A stretch of DNA of 64,000 nucleotides, from NCBI GenBank assembly GCA_950295325.1, contig OX485804.1, positions 63,580,533-63,644,532 on the forward strand. The letters run 5' to 3'. The notes beneath the pieces were generated by a model that was not told the origin of the DNA, made no database searches, and saw only the letters and a program-made list of their open reading frames with translations. The translations under genes were made by a program, and so were the position numbers. Source of the stretch: Polytrichum commune (lineage: Eukaryota > Streptophyta > Polytrichopsida > Polytrichales > Polytrichaceae). This document shows, piece by piece, positions 45,147 through 56,589 of the stretch; within the stretch, counting starts at the first letter, position 1, and each line of letters starts with the position of its first letter.

Positions 45147-45638
45147 GGGCCACTTCACACACGAGCCAAGAGCCGTGACCATGAAATTGTGAGGGCCCAA
45201 AACAAAGTGTCTAGAGGCGGTCCTAACACATCCCCAAAATTGTGCAGTGTGGTCACGGATCCTCAAGTGTAGTGTGAAGCATATGTGACCGGGCCCTCAA
45301 CCAAATGCTATTTCAAGGAATTTTTATTCATGCGGGTCCTCACACATAATAAAATAGATTAAATCAACAGTTGTGAGCATTTGGAATGACATGGTCTCTT
45401 AGTTTTGTGGTAGGCCTACCTCCAAGAGGTGGTTTTTGAAAATAGTCCAAGTGACCATGAAACATGATCCATTCAATGCCATGTACGAATCCATGTAGAC
45501 TTTACATCCATTTCACATACTCTGTTGGTCCCTCAAGCGTAGTGTGAAGCGAACTTTGACTGGCTCCGCCTTTTCCACCAATGAGAGTGCTTGAAGTGTG
45601 ATGGTCACGGGCTCTCGGTCTCGTGTGTGAAGTGGCCC
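45147..45638. mobile_element. Harbinger-like MITE, family 1, copy 2 (492 bp)
   Basis: Same ends and about 90 percent similar interior to the copy at 40341, same orientation. Flanks are TTA on the left and TAA on the right, so the duplication is imperfect here. Confidence 0.88.
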
Positions 45639-46463
45639 TAAGTTGTTTTTCAAATAACCTTTTGGGTGACAACACATGGACATTACTTGGAGATCTTTTT
45701 GTCCAATGATAAGGACATCATCTTAAATGGTTAAAAATATGCGTCCTCCCTATTGAGGACACACAAGTATATATCCACATTATATCACATAATATGCAAG
45801 GAAAGGCACACTTTCTAGTACCTCTTCTTAGTCTACGCCATCGTGACCTATGAGACGACTTGATGATTCGATCGGCCATGTTGACCCAATTTAAGAAACG
45901 GAAAAAAAAAAACACTAAGTATTAAGATGATGATGATGATGTGTCATGTCCGTTTCATGTGTGCCCAAAATCATAATAACCAACCACCGTGTCCATATTT
46001 ATGAGGAATACATTTTTGATGTTGTGTTAGATGTTTTTTTCATCCAAGTCCCTAGGATGAATGTCCCTAGTCTCCGTTCAATCGTCAATGTTGCGTCTAT
46101 CCGTCCATCCATCTATCCATGATCCATCACATCCTTTGCCTCCCTTTCCCTACTTTTGAGTCCTTGAAATCCTTCTTATGTTGCTTTGTTCTCCCAAGTG
46201 GTTTTGTCTGTAATTGCTTCTTGTTTCGGAACACCTCGCGTTGCCAATGTGAACGGAACTTAAGACAATTAATAAATGGCCTTCCATTAATATACACTAA
46301 ATATTGTATTTAGTGTCATCAATTTTATTTGTCTTGATCAATACTAATTATAAACCCACCCATGTAGTGTCACTTACACTAGGAGTAAACTTAACATGGT
46401 CTTTTGTTCTCGGTAAAAAAAATTGGGCATTATAGATTTAAAATGTCGCAATTATTCTCACTT

Positions 46464-46560
46464 CACTAGTAGAAAACTATGCCAAAAAGAACCGCAGCCA
46501 AAATCAACTGTGATTCTTTTGATCAACCTAACATGTAATCGCTAAACGACTGCAAATTAA
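46464..46560 (+). mobile_element. Possible CACTA-type terminus
   Basis: CACTAGTAGAAAACTATGCC matches the usual start of plant CACTA (En/Spm-like) terminal repeats (CACTA-G/C-x-AGAAAA). No matching opposite end or transposase was found in the window, so this is an isolated end or chance. Confidence 0.3.
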
Positions 46561-46611
46561 TTTTTTTGGTTTAACGATTAATTTTTTTAGAAATTTTAGG
46601 GCTCATAATAT

Positions 46612-46650
46612 ACTGTTGGAAAGGTCTTGAAAATACCTTTCCAATGGTAT
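46612..46650. repeat. Small inverted repeat
   Basis: TTGGAAAGGT and ACCTTTCCAA arms separated by about 14 nt; could form a hairpin. No function can be assigned. Confidence 0.5.
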
Positions 46651-47550
46651 ATTACAAGCCCCCAAAACTTCAAAATTGCAATCGCAAACATGGAGAGGAG
46701 TGACCTAGTGACTCTCCGGGGTGCTAAAGGGATCATGCATCTCATGATGGGAATCCCACACAACCCCAAGAACGGCGAAACACCTAAAACACGATTAATG
46801 GAAGCCAAAATGAAACGGGCTAATCTTCCAACAAACCCTAGAGTTTGACCTACGGTAGAGGAGGCATTGCCTCATATTTTCACATACCTCACATTTCAAG
46901 GTGATGATCGCATAAAGAAACCCCAAGATTTTCTAGGGATAACTAAATTTCACATGTGATGCTTATTCATTCCAATAAAGAGTATGGTCCCGGCAAGCAC
47001 AACTACTCTAATTAAAGTTGGTTTACAAGGCTAAGCTACTACAAGAACTTGCAAGGCAACGAAGATCTGATAGATCCCACCTATAATTCCACTTCAACTC
47101 ATAATGTTCGTGAGGCGGATAGATGAAACATTATAACACTTTTCGGAGGATTATTTTTTTTAGTGCAAGATATTTATAATTGTGTACGATTCCTAGATCA
47201 CATCCATATTGGTAATTAAACCAATGCCGCCGTGATTTGCATGGTCTCCATCATCTACACTTCACGGTGATTTTGAGGATGTGAAACATCGTATACTAGT
47301 CACGGTGTTTATCGGCATATGTGGGTTGTTGGTAGGATGTCCCCACTATCAAAGAATGCCACCGTCCTTTTATATCTACACCAATTCGTGCAATTCAGTT
47401 CACCACCCAACATTTGAATTTAGGGTCCCAAGCGAACGTCCTGCATCGGTGAGAGAAATATGCAAATCCACCATCATGGTAGATTTGTAACTTTTCAACT
47501 GACGTAGGATAATTTCTCAATGACACAGGTCGAGACTCAATTATCTAGTA

Positions 47551-47819
47551 CAGTATCCTCCCGCTTAAGTACGCACCCGTTTAAGTACATATCCCAGTTA
47601 AGTACGCATTTTTTGGCAAAAAAATTAGGGTTCAAGATTTCTTAGTTGAACATGTCGTGAATCGTCATTTGGTGTAAGTTTTGAAGTTTTTTTTGCGTTT
47701 GGCTTTGAGGTCAACCGCTCGCGATTTGGGAAACCCTAAATCCTAAAGTACGCACCTACCAGCTAAGTACGCACAAAACTGCGCATGTTCAAGTTACATA
47801 CTTAAGCAGGAGGTTACTA
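47551..47819. mobile_element. Pogo/Tc1-mariner-like MITE, 269 bp
   Basis: Left end CAGTATCCTCCCGCTTAAGTA and right end (reverse complement) TAGTAACCTCCTGCTTAAGTA form inverted repeats of about 25 bp with a few mismatches. TA flanks both sides (47549-47550 and 47820-47821). The CAGTA...CCTC-GCTTAAGTA start is typical of pogo-type ends. AAGTACGCAC is repeated inside. Confidence 0.75.
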
Positions 47820-48522
47820 TATTCATTTTTTTATGTTGATTTAATAGGACCCTACTTTAGCAACATTCTACACTACTTACAAGAATGTATTGCCATAGTA
47901 GCTAAGCACATGAATTTGTCGTTTTATTTATAGTGGTTGCAATATGGGTGAAATAACCAAAGTTATAATTTTTGTGATATGGTTTAAATCCAAGGTAATT
48001 CAATGTAACGGCACATATTAGTGCAGCCACTCTGTAACTAGTATGAGCATCCCAACCCTTTGTACTCATACATAATAAGACATCACCTTAACATGATCCC
48101 CGGGCTACCTTTTTGGAAAGATGAAGAACGGTGAAACGACGGCCATTGCAACCACCATGTTGTCCGCCGTTATACATGGACATAATGCATATTAAGCTCT
48201 TTAATCCGGGGTATTATGTCCATACTAATGGAGGTTGTCATGCATGTGTGCTCAAATTGTTCATAAACCCAACAATGATTGTGATTGGAGTCACTTGCCA
48301 ACCATGCTCTTGGAGCTTGAAGGTGTAGCGGCAAAAAAACATTGTACTTGTTCTAAGTTCCAATAATATTAATTGCATTTGTGAGGTCTCTATCGTGATG
48401 GAAGCGGGATTAGAGGATGTCAAGGGTTACGTTGTCGGTTGGTGAGGTGGAGATGAGGTTGTTTGATGGGATGCCGGTTTTAACTTGTCAAAAGACTGTG
48501 ATTTGTTAGACTACACATTGAC

Positions 48523-48768
48523 GGAGAGAGAGAGGGAAGTATCGTATACGAGCGTACTTTCTCATCCATCCAACATCCAAACTTGACCCCTATACGTTTG
48601 TTGCCAATTCATTTAAAATGGTCTCAAGTAGACCAATTATGGGTTTTAAACCCTAACTCTAGTGCTGAATGAACTAAACAAAGTAACCTTCGGATTACAT
48701 GCTATTTCAGGGTTTCTATGTTGGATGAATGAGAGGTATACTTGTATGCAATAATTTCCTCTCTCCCA
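48523..48768. mobile_element. MITE family 2, short copy (about 245 bp)
   Basis: The left arm (GAGAGAGAGAGGGAAGTATCG ... TCATCCATCCAACAT) mirrors the right arm (ATGTTGGATGAATGAGAGG ... TTTCCTCTCTC) over about 50 bp with mismatches. Related single arms occur at 11755-11810 and in the element at 54066-54760. Confidence 0.65.
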
Positions 48769-51014
48769 CATTCACCTAGCGTATAGCTACACTAAATATG
48801 ATATTTAGTGTCATATGGTATTAATGTCACTATGGCAACTTTTTGGATGACACTTCTAATGAATAAGCAAGCAAATATTGTCATGGATGATGGATGAGTT
48901 CATCCATTGGCCAAAACCCTACCTTGTTTTTCAAGCAACTTGTGATGAAATATTGTCACGGATGATTGAAAATTGGATGAAAATTTACTTGCTAAGTGAC
49001 ACAAATTGCAACATTGTATTTCTGTAATCCCCCAAAAAATTGACAAGGAATGACAAGTAATGTTGGGTTAATATTCAACGTAGATGGGTCTTAAATGGTT
49101 ACTTTTTCCAACTAGCATACTTGTCTTCCTAGAATATGAAACCACAAAAGTAGCACAAGTTGGTTAGCAAATCTAAATTAACGTCATAGCCACTTTCCTC
49201 ACAATTTTCAGAGCTTGTTTGAATTCATTATGAAGTCATCATCAAACCGAAGGATTTTGTGCTCGTCAATGGTCATATGGGTCCCCCTCCCCCACCAATT
49301 ATGTGATCTATTAAGTTTAGAGCGGTAATTTTGAGCATGTACTCCATATCTATTTTAAATAAGCAACTTTTTGGCATATGTTCTTATATGCACACCTAAC
49401 CACACACCACTCAAATATAGGTGTATGTTTGAGATAAGTAACCAAATTATGCACATCTACGTTAAGAGCTTGTTAGCATGCCGATAGCTCATAGACTTGT
49501 GTTGACGCTGAATTTTAAAGTTGGGGAAATACATGTTGGACTTCCTTTTCCAACTCTGCCAACTTTGAAAAAAACTTTGGGATCTAGAATAGTAGGTTGC
49601 ACGTCTAAAATAAATTTTTCCAATGGGACCCGCCTTGGCCTTTACAAGGCTAGCTTGGCCCATCCATTCCAATATGTCAAGCTAGCAAGATGGTAATAAT
49701 ATAGCCTGACGCAATATACAAGCCTTCAGAAAATTTGGGTGACTGGACATGTATGTGAGGGATATGCTCTCAGTCTTCCATTTTAGCCAAATCACCTAGA
49801 GTTTGATTGAGAGACTTTACAAATAACTATGTTGTCCATCTTTACTGACCTTCCTTTTTTGGTTCAAGCTCATGCCTTTAGAAGTTACATGACATATTTT
49901 ATAATTAGAAGAGAATTGAGTATTTTTCTTATATAATATATTAGTGGTTCTACACTGCTATACATGCAATTAGGTTGTCCCACTCTAATTTATTGACATT
50001 CCACAATATTTTGAATATTATTACCACAATAGCAAAATACAATATCTAATGCTTTGTTGTGGTTGCTATACGGATGAGGAAGCAAAGTTATAAGTGAGTC
50101 TTTGCGGTTTGGTTCAAACCCAAGGTAAGTTGCATCATGGGTAAAGAGGCAAACTATTCACAAAAGCAACCTAATAGCACAAATCAGTGTAGAATATACA
50201 AGCTTGTTTTCTTTAGTTGGTCGATTTCAAGTTGGTTGCTTGCCAATTATCCTCATTCAATTTGGAGGTTATAGTTCCAAAAAAAATCTAGAGTGGTTGC
50301 TAAATTCTCATTGAGGATATTGCCTTTTAAATAACCATGTTGGCATGGTTGCAAGGTGGTTGCCAAGTGCTTCATGATTACCATCACTATATGGATAGTT
50401 GCCGCTAGTTCTTTGACACTACAAGGTAGATTTCAAGTTTCTAAATCTATTCGTGTCGTACATTTGAATATCTAAAATCTACCTTGTGATGACAAAGAAC
50501 TAGTGGCAATAGTATGTGATCCTTGTAATGCCTGAAGATTACCAAGTGGCTTAGGCTGGGAACCCCCACCAATAATATACAAGGTTAGTACATTGGGATG
50601 CAATGTTGCAAGGTGTAGTTTATTTTAATACCTAATCTTCCAAAAGTGAGAACATGGAGGAATTATTACATGTATATCCACTTAATGTTGACAAACCAAA
50701 TGAGTGCACCAATGTGGGCAACCTCCTAACAAAAGTTAGAAACAAAAATCCTCTTAATAATAACCTTTCTTTCATGTTAGAATTTCTTAAACATAATGCC
50801 TCAATAGCTAGGTTGTTAGCTTATGACCCTTGTATTAAAGGAGGAGGGGGGGGGGGGGTTCATCACATCAAAAATTGATCAATTTTCTTATAGATAGATG
50901 TCTTTGAAATCTTCCACGCATTGGCTAATATTATATAAACATCAACAACTTATACCACTTCATGTTCTAATATAAGTAATTAGAACATGCATCATATATA
51001 CGGGAGTCATGAAC
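48769..51014. other. Intergenic DNA, no gene supported
   Basis: Mixed AT-rich sequence with isolated short ORFs lacking domains (the overlapping pair at 49457-49696 is a shadow pair). A 10-G run is at 50846-50857. Nothing further could be assigned. Confidence 0.4.
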
Positions 51015-51690
51015 GGGGAGAACTGGCTACTAGTTACAGATGAACTAGTTAAGTTTGAGAAATAACCGGTTGAAGTTCAAGACTTTAGGAAAATTACCCC
51101 ATCATTTTAGAAGAAATTATAGAATATACCCCAATTTAATAAGGAAAATTAAAAGATGTCAACATGTATCCAATTGGACTTGGAAACACTAGGATCTCAA
51201 CTAATTATGCCCAAAAATCTCCCTGGACATTGTATGGGAGTTGTGTGTCCAAAACATGGGGGGTGAATTTAACATAGCTGACAAGATACCATATGGGTGT
51301 ACAAAAGGGTATTTGATGAGAGTTTGGTTTACAAAGTAGACATAAGTGAATCCAATGTATAGAGTTCCACCTAGCATTTTATAAACATATGCATGGTAAT
51401 TTCAAATAGAATAGATTTACAAGTATGTTTTTGTTTTTGTCGACTTGCACAAATATGGTTATTAGTGCCTGGGGAGATTTTTGCGCAATTGGTCAAAAAT
51501 CCTAGTATTACCAAGTCCAATCAGTTCCATGTTGTGATCTTTCAGTTTTCCTTTCTTAATTTGAGATTTATTTTATAAATTCCTCTACAACGATTAGTAA
51601 TTTCCTTAAGTTTTGAACTTCAACAAGTTATTTCTCAAGCTCAAGTGGTTCATCTATAACTAGAGGTCAGTGCTCCTCGTTCGTTGACAA
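51010..51690. mobile_element. Fold-back element with arms of about 230 bp
   Basis: The left arm (about 51015-51240) and right arm (about 51460-51685) are inverted copies. Examples are CTAGTTACAGATGAAC, GAGAAATAACCGGTTGAAG and CAATTGGACTTGG on the left, against GTTCATCTATAACTAG, CTTCAACAAGTTATTTCTC and CCAAGTCCAATCAG on the right. The loop is about 220 bp. No coding capacity. Confidence 0.75.
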
Positions 51691-53657
51691 TTATCATGAG
51701 CCCAAACCTAGTGAACTTTTCATTGATAATGGGAGCCATGTGTGTGCAAGACCCGTTGTTAAAACACCTTATATACAAAAGAAAAAGTATAACGTGAAAG
51801 AAGATTGAACATGCAATCATACAATGGATAATTGTCCATAGTATGAACTTGCGATAAATTCAAAATCCTACTTGAAAACATACATTAATTTCAACAATCA
51901 CACCATGAAGACCGTTATCCCATGCCTACTCAAATATGTACAATTAGGTTGACCTCACAAATAGGTCGACTCTTTATCCATGCAAAATACTAATATGACA
52001 TAACTTACCTGATAAAAAGGTCAATGTTGGCAAAACATTATAGCAACACGTAACTCCAAATGGTAACCCACGCTAACTAGACAAAATCGTGTAGCCTAAA
52101 GGTGGGACACAAATTTTGAGTTGCAAAGCCTCTTTGCAGAACTCCTCCATGAGTTGGTTTGCCATACATGATGCTCGCTACAAGTTTTCCAAAATCTAAA
52201 AATGTGAATAGCAAAATCATAGTTACATATTAACCCTATATTGCCCTATTTTTGAGAGCCCCCATGGGTTCTCTCTCAGAAAGAGAAGTCACTATGGAGC
52301 CACATCATGCCTTTCACTTGGTTGCAAGATCCTTTTTACGTTTCAAAAATAGTTAGGTGCAAGTCTCATTCAATTTTGTATTAAATTTGAAGGAGAACGA
52401 TGTTTCAAAGTTTTTTTGAAAACTTGTCAAAGGTCCCTAAGACATGAGCCTCGTGAGTATTACTTGTTGGAAGATCATGTTTCTTAGTATTGTGGCCAAC
52501 ACCCCGGACTAGACATATTTCAAAATTGACATCCAAATTGTCTCATTGTGAGAGACAATACATTCATTTGGTGAATGAATTTTGACCACATCTACAATAG
52601 GCCACGGGTAGATCACTTAGTGCATTTTAAAAACGACGTGCGGCATAATATAGAGAGGATTAAAATCATTTGAAATAAAAATTATAAAGGAATTCCAAAT
52701 AATGAAGGGGCCCTTAAATGTAGACAATCCCATTATAAGTAAGTTAGATGGACATAAAACGTGGGCCATTATTTTTTTGTAAAATTAATATAGGGGCTGA
52801 AGATAAGGATCCTAGAAGGTATGTTTAGTATGGTATGTAAATGGGTTTAGGACTCACGGGGATGGATGATAATTGGGATTTCCATCTGTCCAAAATTACT
52901 TAAAAGGAATATAGAGTACAAAAAATTGCAGTGACTTGGACAATATAAGTAATGGAAGGGTGCAAACAAATGGGCCATTTTTGAAATTTAAGTAATCATA
53001 GGGATGCTTTAATTCATCCCTTGAAGGTAAATAGCCCCAAAACAAAAAAACCCCCAGCCGCACGTGGTGCACAAAAATGCCTTAGAGTGATCTACCCGTG
53101 CAATAGGCATATGAAAGATCTCCAAATCTAGAAACTCAAATCCTCACTTACATGTACGTCAAACTTATATATATATATATATTTTGTATCAAACGTAATC
53201 ATCCTCCACCACATGATCCAATTTTTTTTTAAATTCATCAGCTACCCTATCTTAGGGACCTTGAACTCTATGACTGTGCGTTCTTCTCACACTTTGTTGA
53301 AATGAAGAGATTTTCTTTTCTTTTTCTTTTGTATCTTCATAACGGAGATGATATCAAGTTGATATCCACGTACAAATGACTAATTCATAAAGTATGTTGA
53401 TGATGATGAGGTCAATTGCCCTTGACATCCATGGTGGTATGAAAAGTTCCAAGTGTATTGGAATGCACCTAGACACATTTAAGAATTAAGGTGTACGGTG
53501 ACCCACAAGTATACCCATGTATACATTTAGAACACATGAGAATTGTGATGGTAGGTACATGTGAAGTCATAGTTCATCGCCATCTCTTAAACTATGAAAG
53601 TGCTCATCATAGATCATGTACTTTTCATTCACGAGACAATGTGCAATTTAGAGTCGG

Positions 53658-53697
<40 letters not shown>

Positions 53698-54065
53698 GCA
53701 CCTATATGTCATGATTTAGTTGTTGTTAGTTATGGGTCACTCACCTTACATTATTTGCAACCATCCCTTTTGTGCAAACTTCCAAGACCGTCCCTCTCGA
53801 CCCCACATGAGCTCGATGGGAGGCCGGACGGCCGGGGGAGAAGTCGACTCGTATTAAGTTTAAATTGTACGCGTCAATCAATTGCCGAGCTTTGGACGCT
53901 CCAAAGACCCAAGTTAAAGCCAAGCCCCACGGCACCACTATGTATAGCTTATTAAGTGGTACGACGGGAAGAAGAAGAAGAAGAAGTAGAAGGGAAAAAA
54001 AGCAAAGGTGCGTGTTTTTGGAAGCCCGACTTGTCGCTCATGACTTTGTCATGGACGTGCAATAT
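51691..54065. other. Intergenic DNA with microsatellites
   Basis: No gene supported. A (TA)n tract followed by CA repeats is at 53661-53700, another (TA)n at 53168-53183, and a GAA run at 53970-53987. The 154-codon ORF over the first tract (53491-53955) is broken by the IYIYIY product of the microsatellite and has no domain. Confidence 0.45.
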
Positions 54066-54760
54066 GGAGAGAGGGGGAATTATGTATCGTATATGAGTGT
54101 TGCTTCCCATTCATCCAAGCATAGTTACCTGGAGGTTACTTTTTGAAGTTGATTTGACATCATAATTAGTTTCAACTCGATGCCGTGGAGTTAGGAAAGT
54201 GTTATGTGCAGGATAGGTTTACAAATCTCGACAAGACAAAAGAATCATGATGTAAGATAGGGGTCAACACTTAGTGCCTGCCTTCAGAACCATACGTGAG
54301 ATTGATAGCTGTGCAATATGTCGAACTTTGCTTCGAGGACCATGTAAACAAAAATTTGATTAAACAACATAAAAAAAGAGGTTTGAAGAAATGTTTGAAC
54401 ATGATTTTCTAGCATAAGGACCCCTGAATTAGTCTACTCAAGGTCATTTGAGATGAATTCACGTTTGGGGATATTATTGGACATAATTGGTCAAGATCCT
54501 TGTTTCTAAGTCCAACCAGTTACACATTGACATCTTTATGCTCTTTTGGGGGTCTATTCTATAGATTCCTCTAAAATGATCGGTAAATTTCTCTGATGTC
54601 TTGAACTTCAACTAGTTAATTCTCAAACTCAATTGGTTCATCTGTAACTAGCAGTTGGTTCTCCCTATTCCCTAAGATGAGTTGGCAATAAACATTTAGA
54701 GGGCCAAGTTCTTATGTTGGATGGATGAGAGGTACACTCATAAATGATGATTCCCTCTTC
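54066..54760. mobile_element. MITE family 2, long copy, with a nested fragment of the fold-back element
   Basis: The ends (GAGAGAGGGGGAATTATGTAT ... and ATGTTGGATGGATGAGAGG ... TTCCCTCTTC) are those of the element at 48523. The interior (54440-54685) is the right arm and part of the loop of the fold-back element at 51010 (shared CAAGTCCAACCAGTTAC, TAGATTCCTCTAAAATGAT, CTTGAACTTCAACTAGTTA). This shows a nested insertion. Confidence 0.6.
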
Positions 54761-55489
54761 TTGTGCAACATGAAGGAAGGTGGTGGGATTGATTGATAAC
54801 TCTAAAATTGCAATGCATGCCAAGCGCCCTTGTCGCCATTAAGTCATCATAGTAGAGTTAATCTTAAAGTCTTTCAAAAACTCATGGTTCTAGTTTGGTA
54901 GGGAGTTTTGGTTTTATTTTTGACAATTTATAATATTTACAAGATCTTCAAGTGGTGCCGGAACCCCCAATATTAGTGAAATTAAGGATTCGCGTTTGAC
55001 TTTGGCTCAAATACATGGCTGTATGAACATGAATTTCATGGCAAACTTTTGAAGGCACCTTTAGATCTCATCGGTAGTCATTTAGGGGCTAGAGTAAACC
55101 CATCCTTATAACATGTCAAAGTCTTAAATGTTTTTCATTGAAACCCAAGTTTAATGAGCCGGAACCCTCTAAGATTTTACATCACCATGACAATCATGCA
55201 ATGGGGAAGGGTTCAACATTGTCATCAATCACTTCATCTTCACAACGTTAATCCAACATGAAAATGAGGACGTTAACACAGAGCGAAACACGTTGATTTT
55301 GGTAAGGATAGAGTTTGAGATGTTGGTTGGTGCAAACATGATTTTGAAGATAGGAGTTGACTCACTATTTAAAAGTAGCTTGAGTTAGGAACAAAGCCAC
55401 ACCGAATTGTGCAAACGGTAGACTTACTAAGCATACAAACGAAGTGATTTAAGGCTATTCTTGTGAACAAAAGCCAGTCTTGGAGGAAG

Positions 55490-55760
55490 GAGGCACCACG
55501 GGCCTTGGCTTGGTGGTTAGGGCTCATGGCCCCCAATGAGGAGGTTGTGGGTTCTATTCCCCATGCCGGCGTGGTGCTCACCACCTTAGTCCACCCAACT
55601 ATGGTGGGGGGTCCTTGGACCTTGTTGTATGGGTACCTCAAAGCCCTTTGGGGGGATTCCATGTCCGGTATCCTCAAGGCACTAGTGGCTAGCTAGGAAC
55701 TAGTATAGTGTGTCACTATAGTGCCCACCCCGAGAGGGGTTAGTAGTCCTGCATCACTAG
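55490..55760 (+). mobile_element. tRNA-derived SINE
   Basis: A box-A-like TTGGCTTGGTGGTTAGGGC (55505-55523) and a box-B-like GGGTTCTATTCCCC (55549-55562) stand at the spacing of an internal RNA polymerase III promoter. The sequence between does not fold as a real tRNA (no acceptor pairing, no proper anticodon arm). The non-tRNA body continues with GGTGGGGGGTCC and a CACTATAGTG palindrome. The 3' border and target duplication are not clear. Confidence 0.6.
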
Positions 55761-56085
55761 TATTATGCCATGAGGGTATAATACCAAGGGTGGGTCGAAC
55801 GGGCATTCCAATCACGCTGATCACATGGTCAACGTTTCTTCTCTCTTGGAGGAAGGCCACATAAATGTGTTGTGTGATCCCTCTCCGTTTATTGCGAAAT
55901 AAATAGGACACAACGAGACCATTTTGAGAAACAATGTGTGTCGACATAACGTGTAACATGGACTAATTCTAACCAAGACTAGATTAAATCGTTCATATTG
56001 TCCTAGTGTTGATTCTCAGAGGAGCTTAAGACACAAATTGGAGTTTCTTTTGTCTTTGACCCCAATGTAAACCCACCCTTACTAA

Positions 56086-56586
56086 GGGCCACTTCAAACA
56101 CGAGACTGAGAGCCCGTGACCATTGCACTTCAAGCACTCTCATTGGTGGAAAAGGCAGAGCCGGTCCAAGTTCGCTTCACATTACGCTTGAGGGACCAAC
56201 AGAGTATGTGAATGCAAGATGGATGCAAAGTCTACATGGATTCCTACATGGCAACGAATGGATCATGTTTCATGGTCACTTGGGTTATTTTCAAAAACCA
56301 CCTATTGGAGGTAGGCCTATCACCAAACCGGGAGTTCATGACACTCCGAACGCTCACAACCGTTGATTTATTCTATTCTATCATGCGTGAGGACCCACAT
56401 GAATAGAAATCACTGAAATAACATTTGGTTGAGGGTCCAGTCACATAATATGACTTCACACTACACTGGAGGATCCGTGACCACACTACATGATTTTGGA
56501 GGTGTGTTGGGATGGCCTTTGGACACTTTGTTTTGGGCTCCCACAATTTCATGGTCACGGCTCTTGGCTCCTGTGTGAAATGGCCC
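56086..56586. mobile_element. Harbinger-like MITE, family 1, copy 3 (501 bp, opposite orientation)
   Basis: Interior matches the other two copies when reverse-complemented (for example the TCTCATTGGTGGAAAAGGC phrase). Ends GGGCCACTTCAAACACGAG and GTGTGAAATGGCCC; TAA on both sides is the target duplication. Confidence 0.87.
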
Positions 56587-56589
56587 TAA

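Noticed and set aside
53491..53955. 154-codon plus-strand ORF
   Set aside because: Runs through a TA microsatellite and contains no recognisable domain.
55490..55570. Functional tRNA gene
   Set aside because: Boxes A and B are present but no acceptor stem or anticodon arm can be drawn; a SINE head explains it better.
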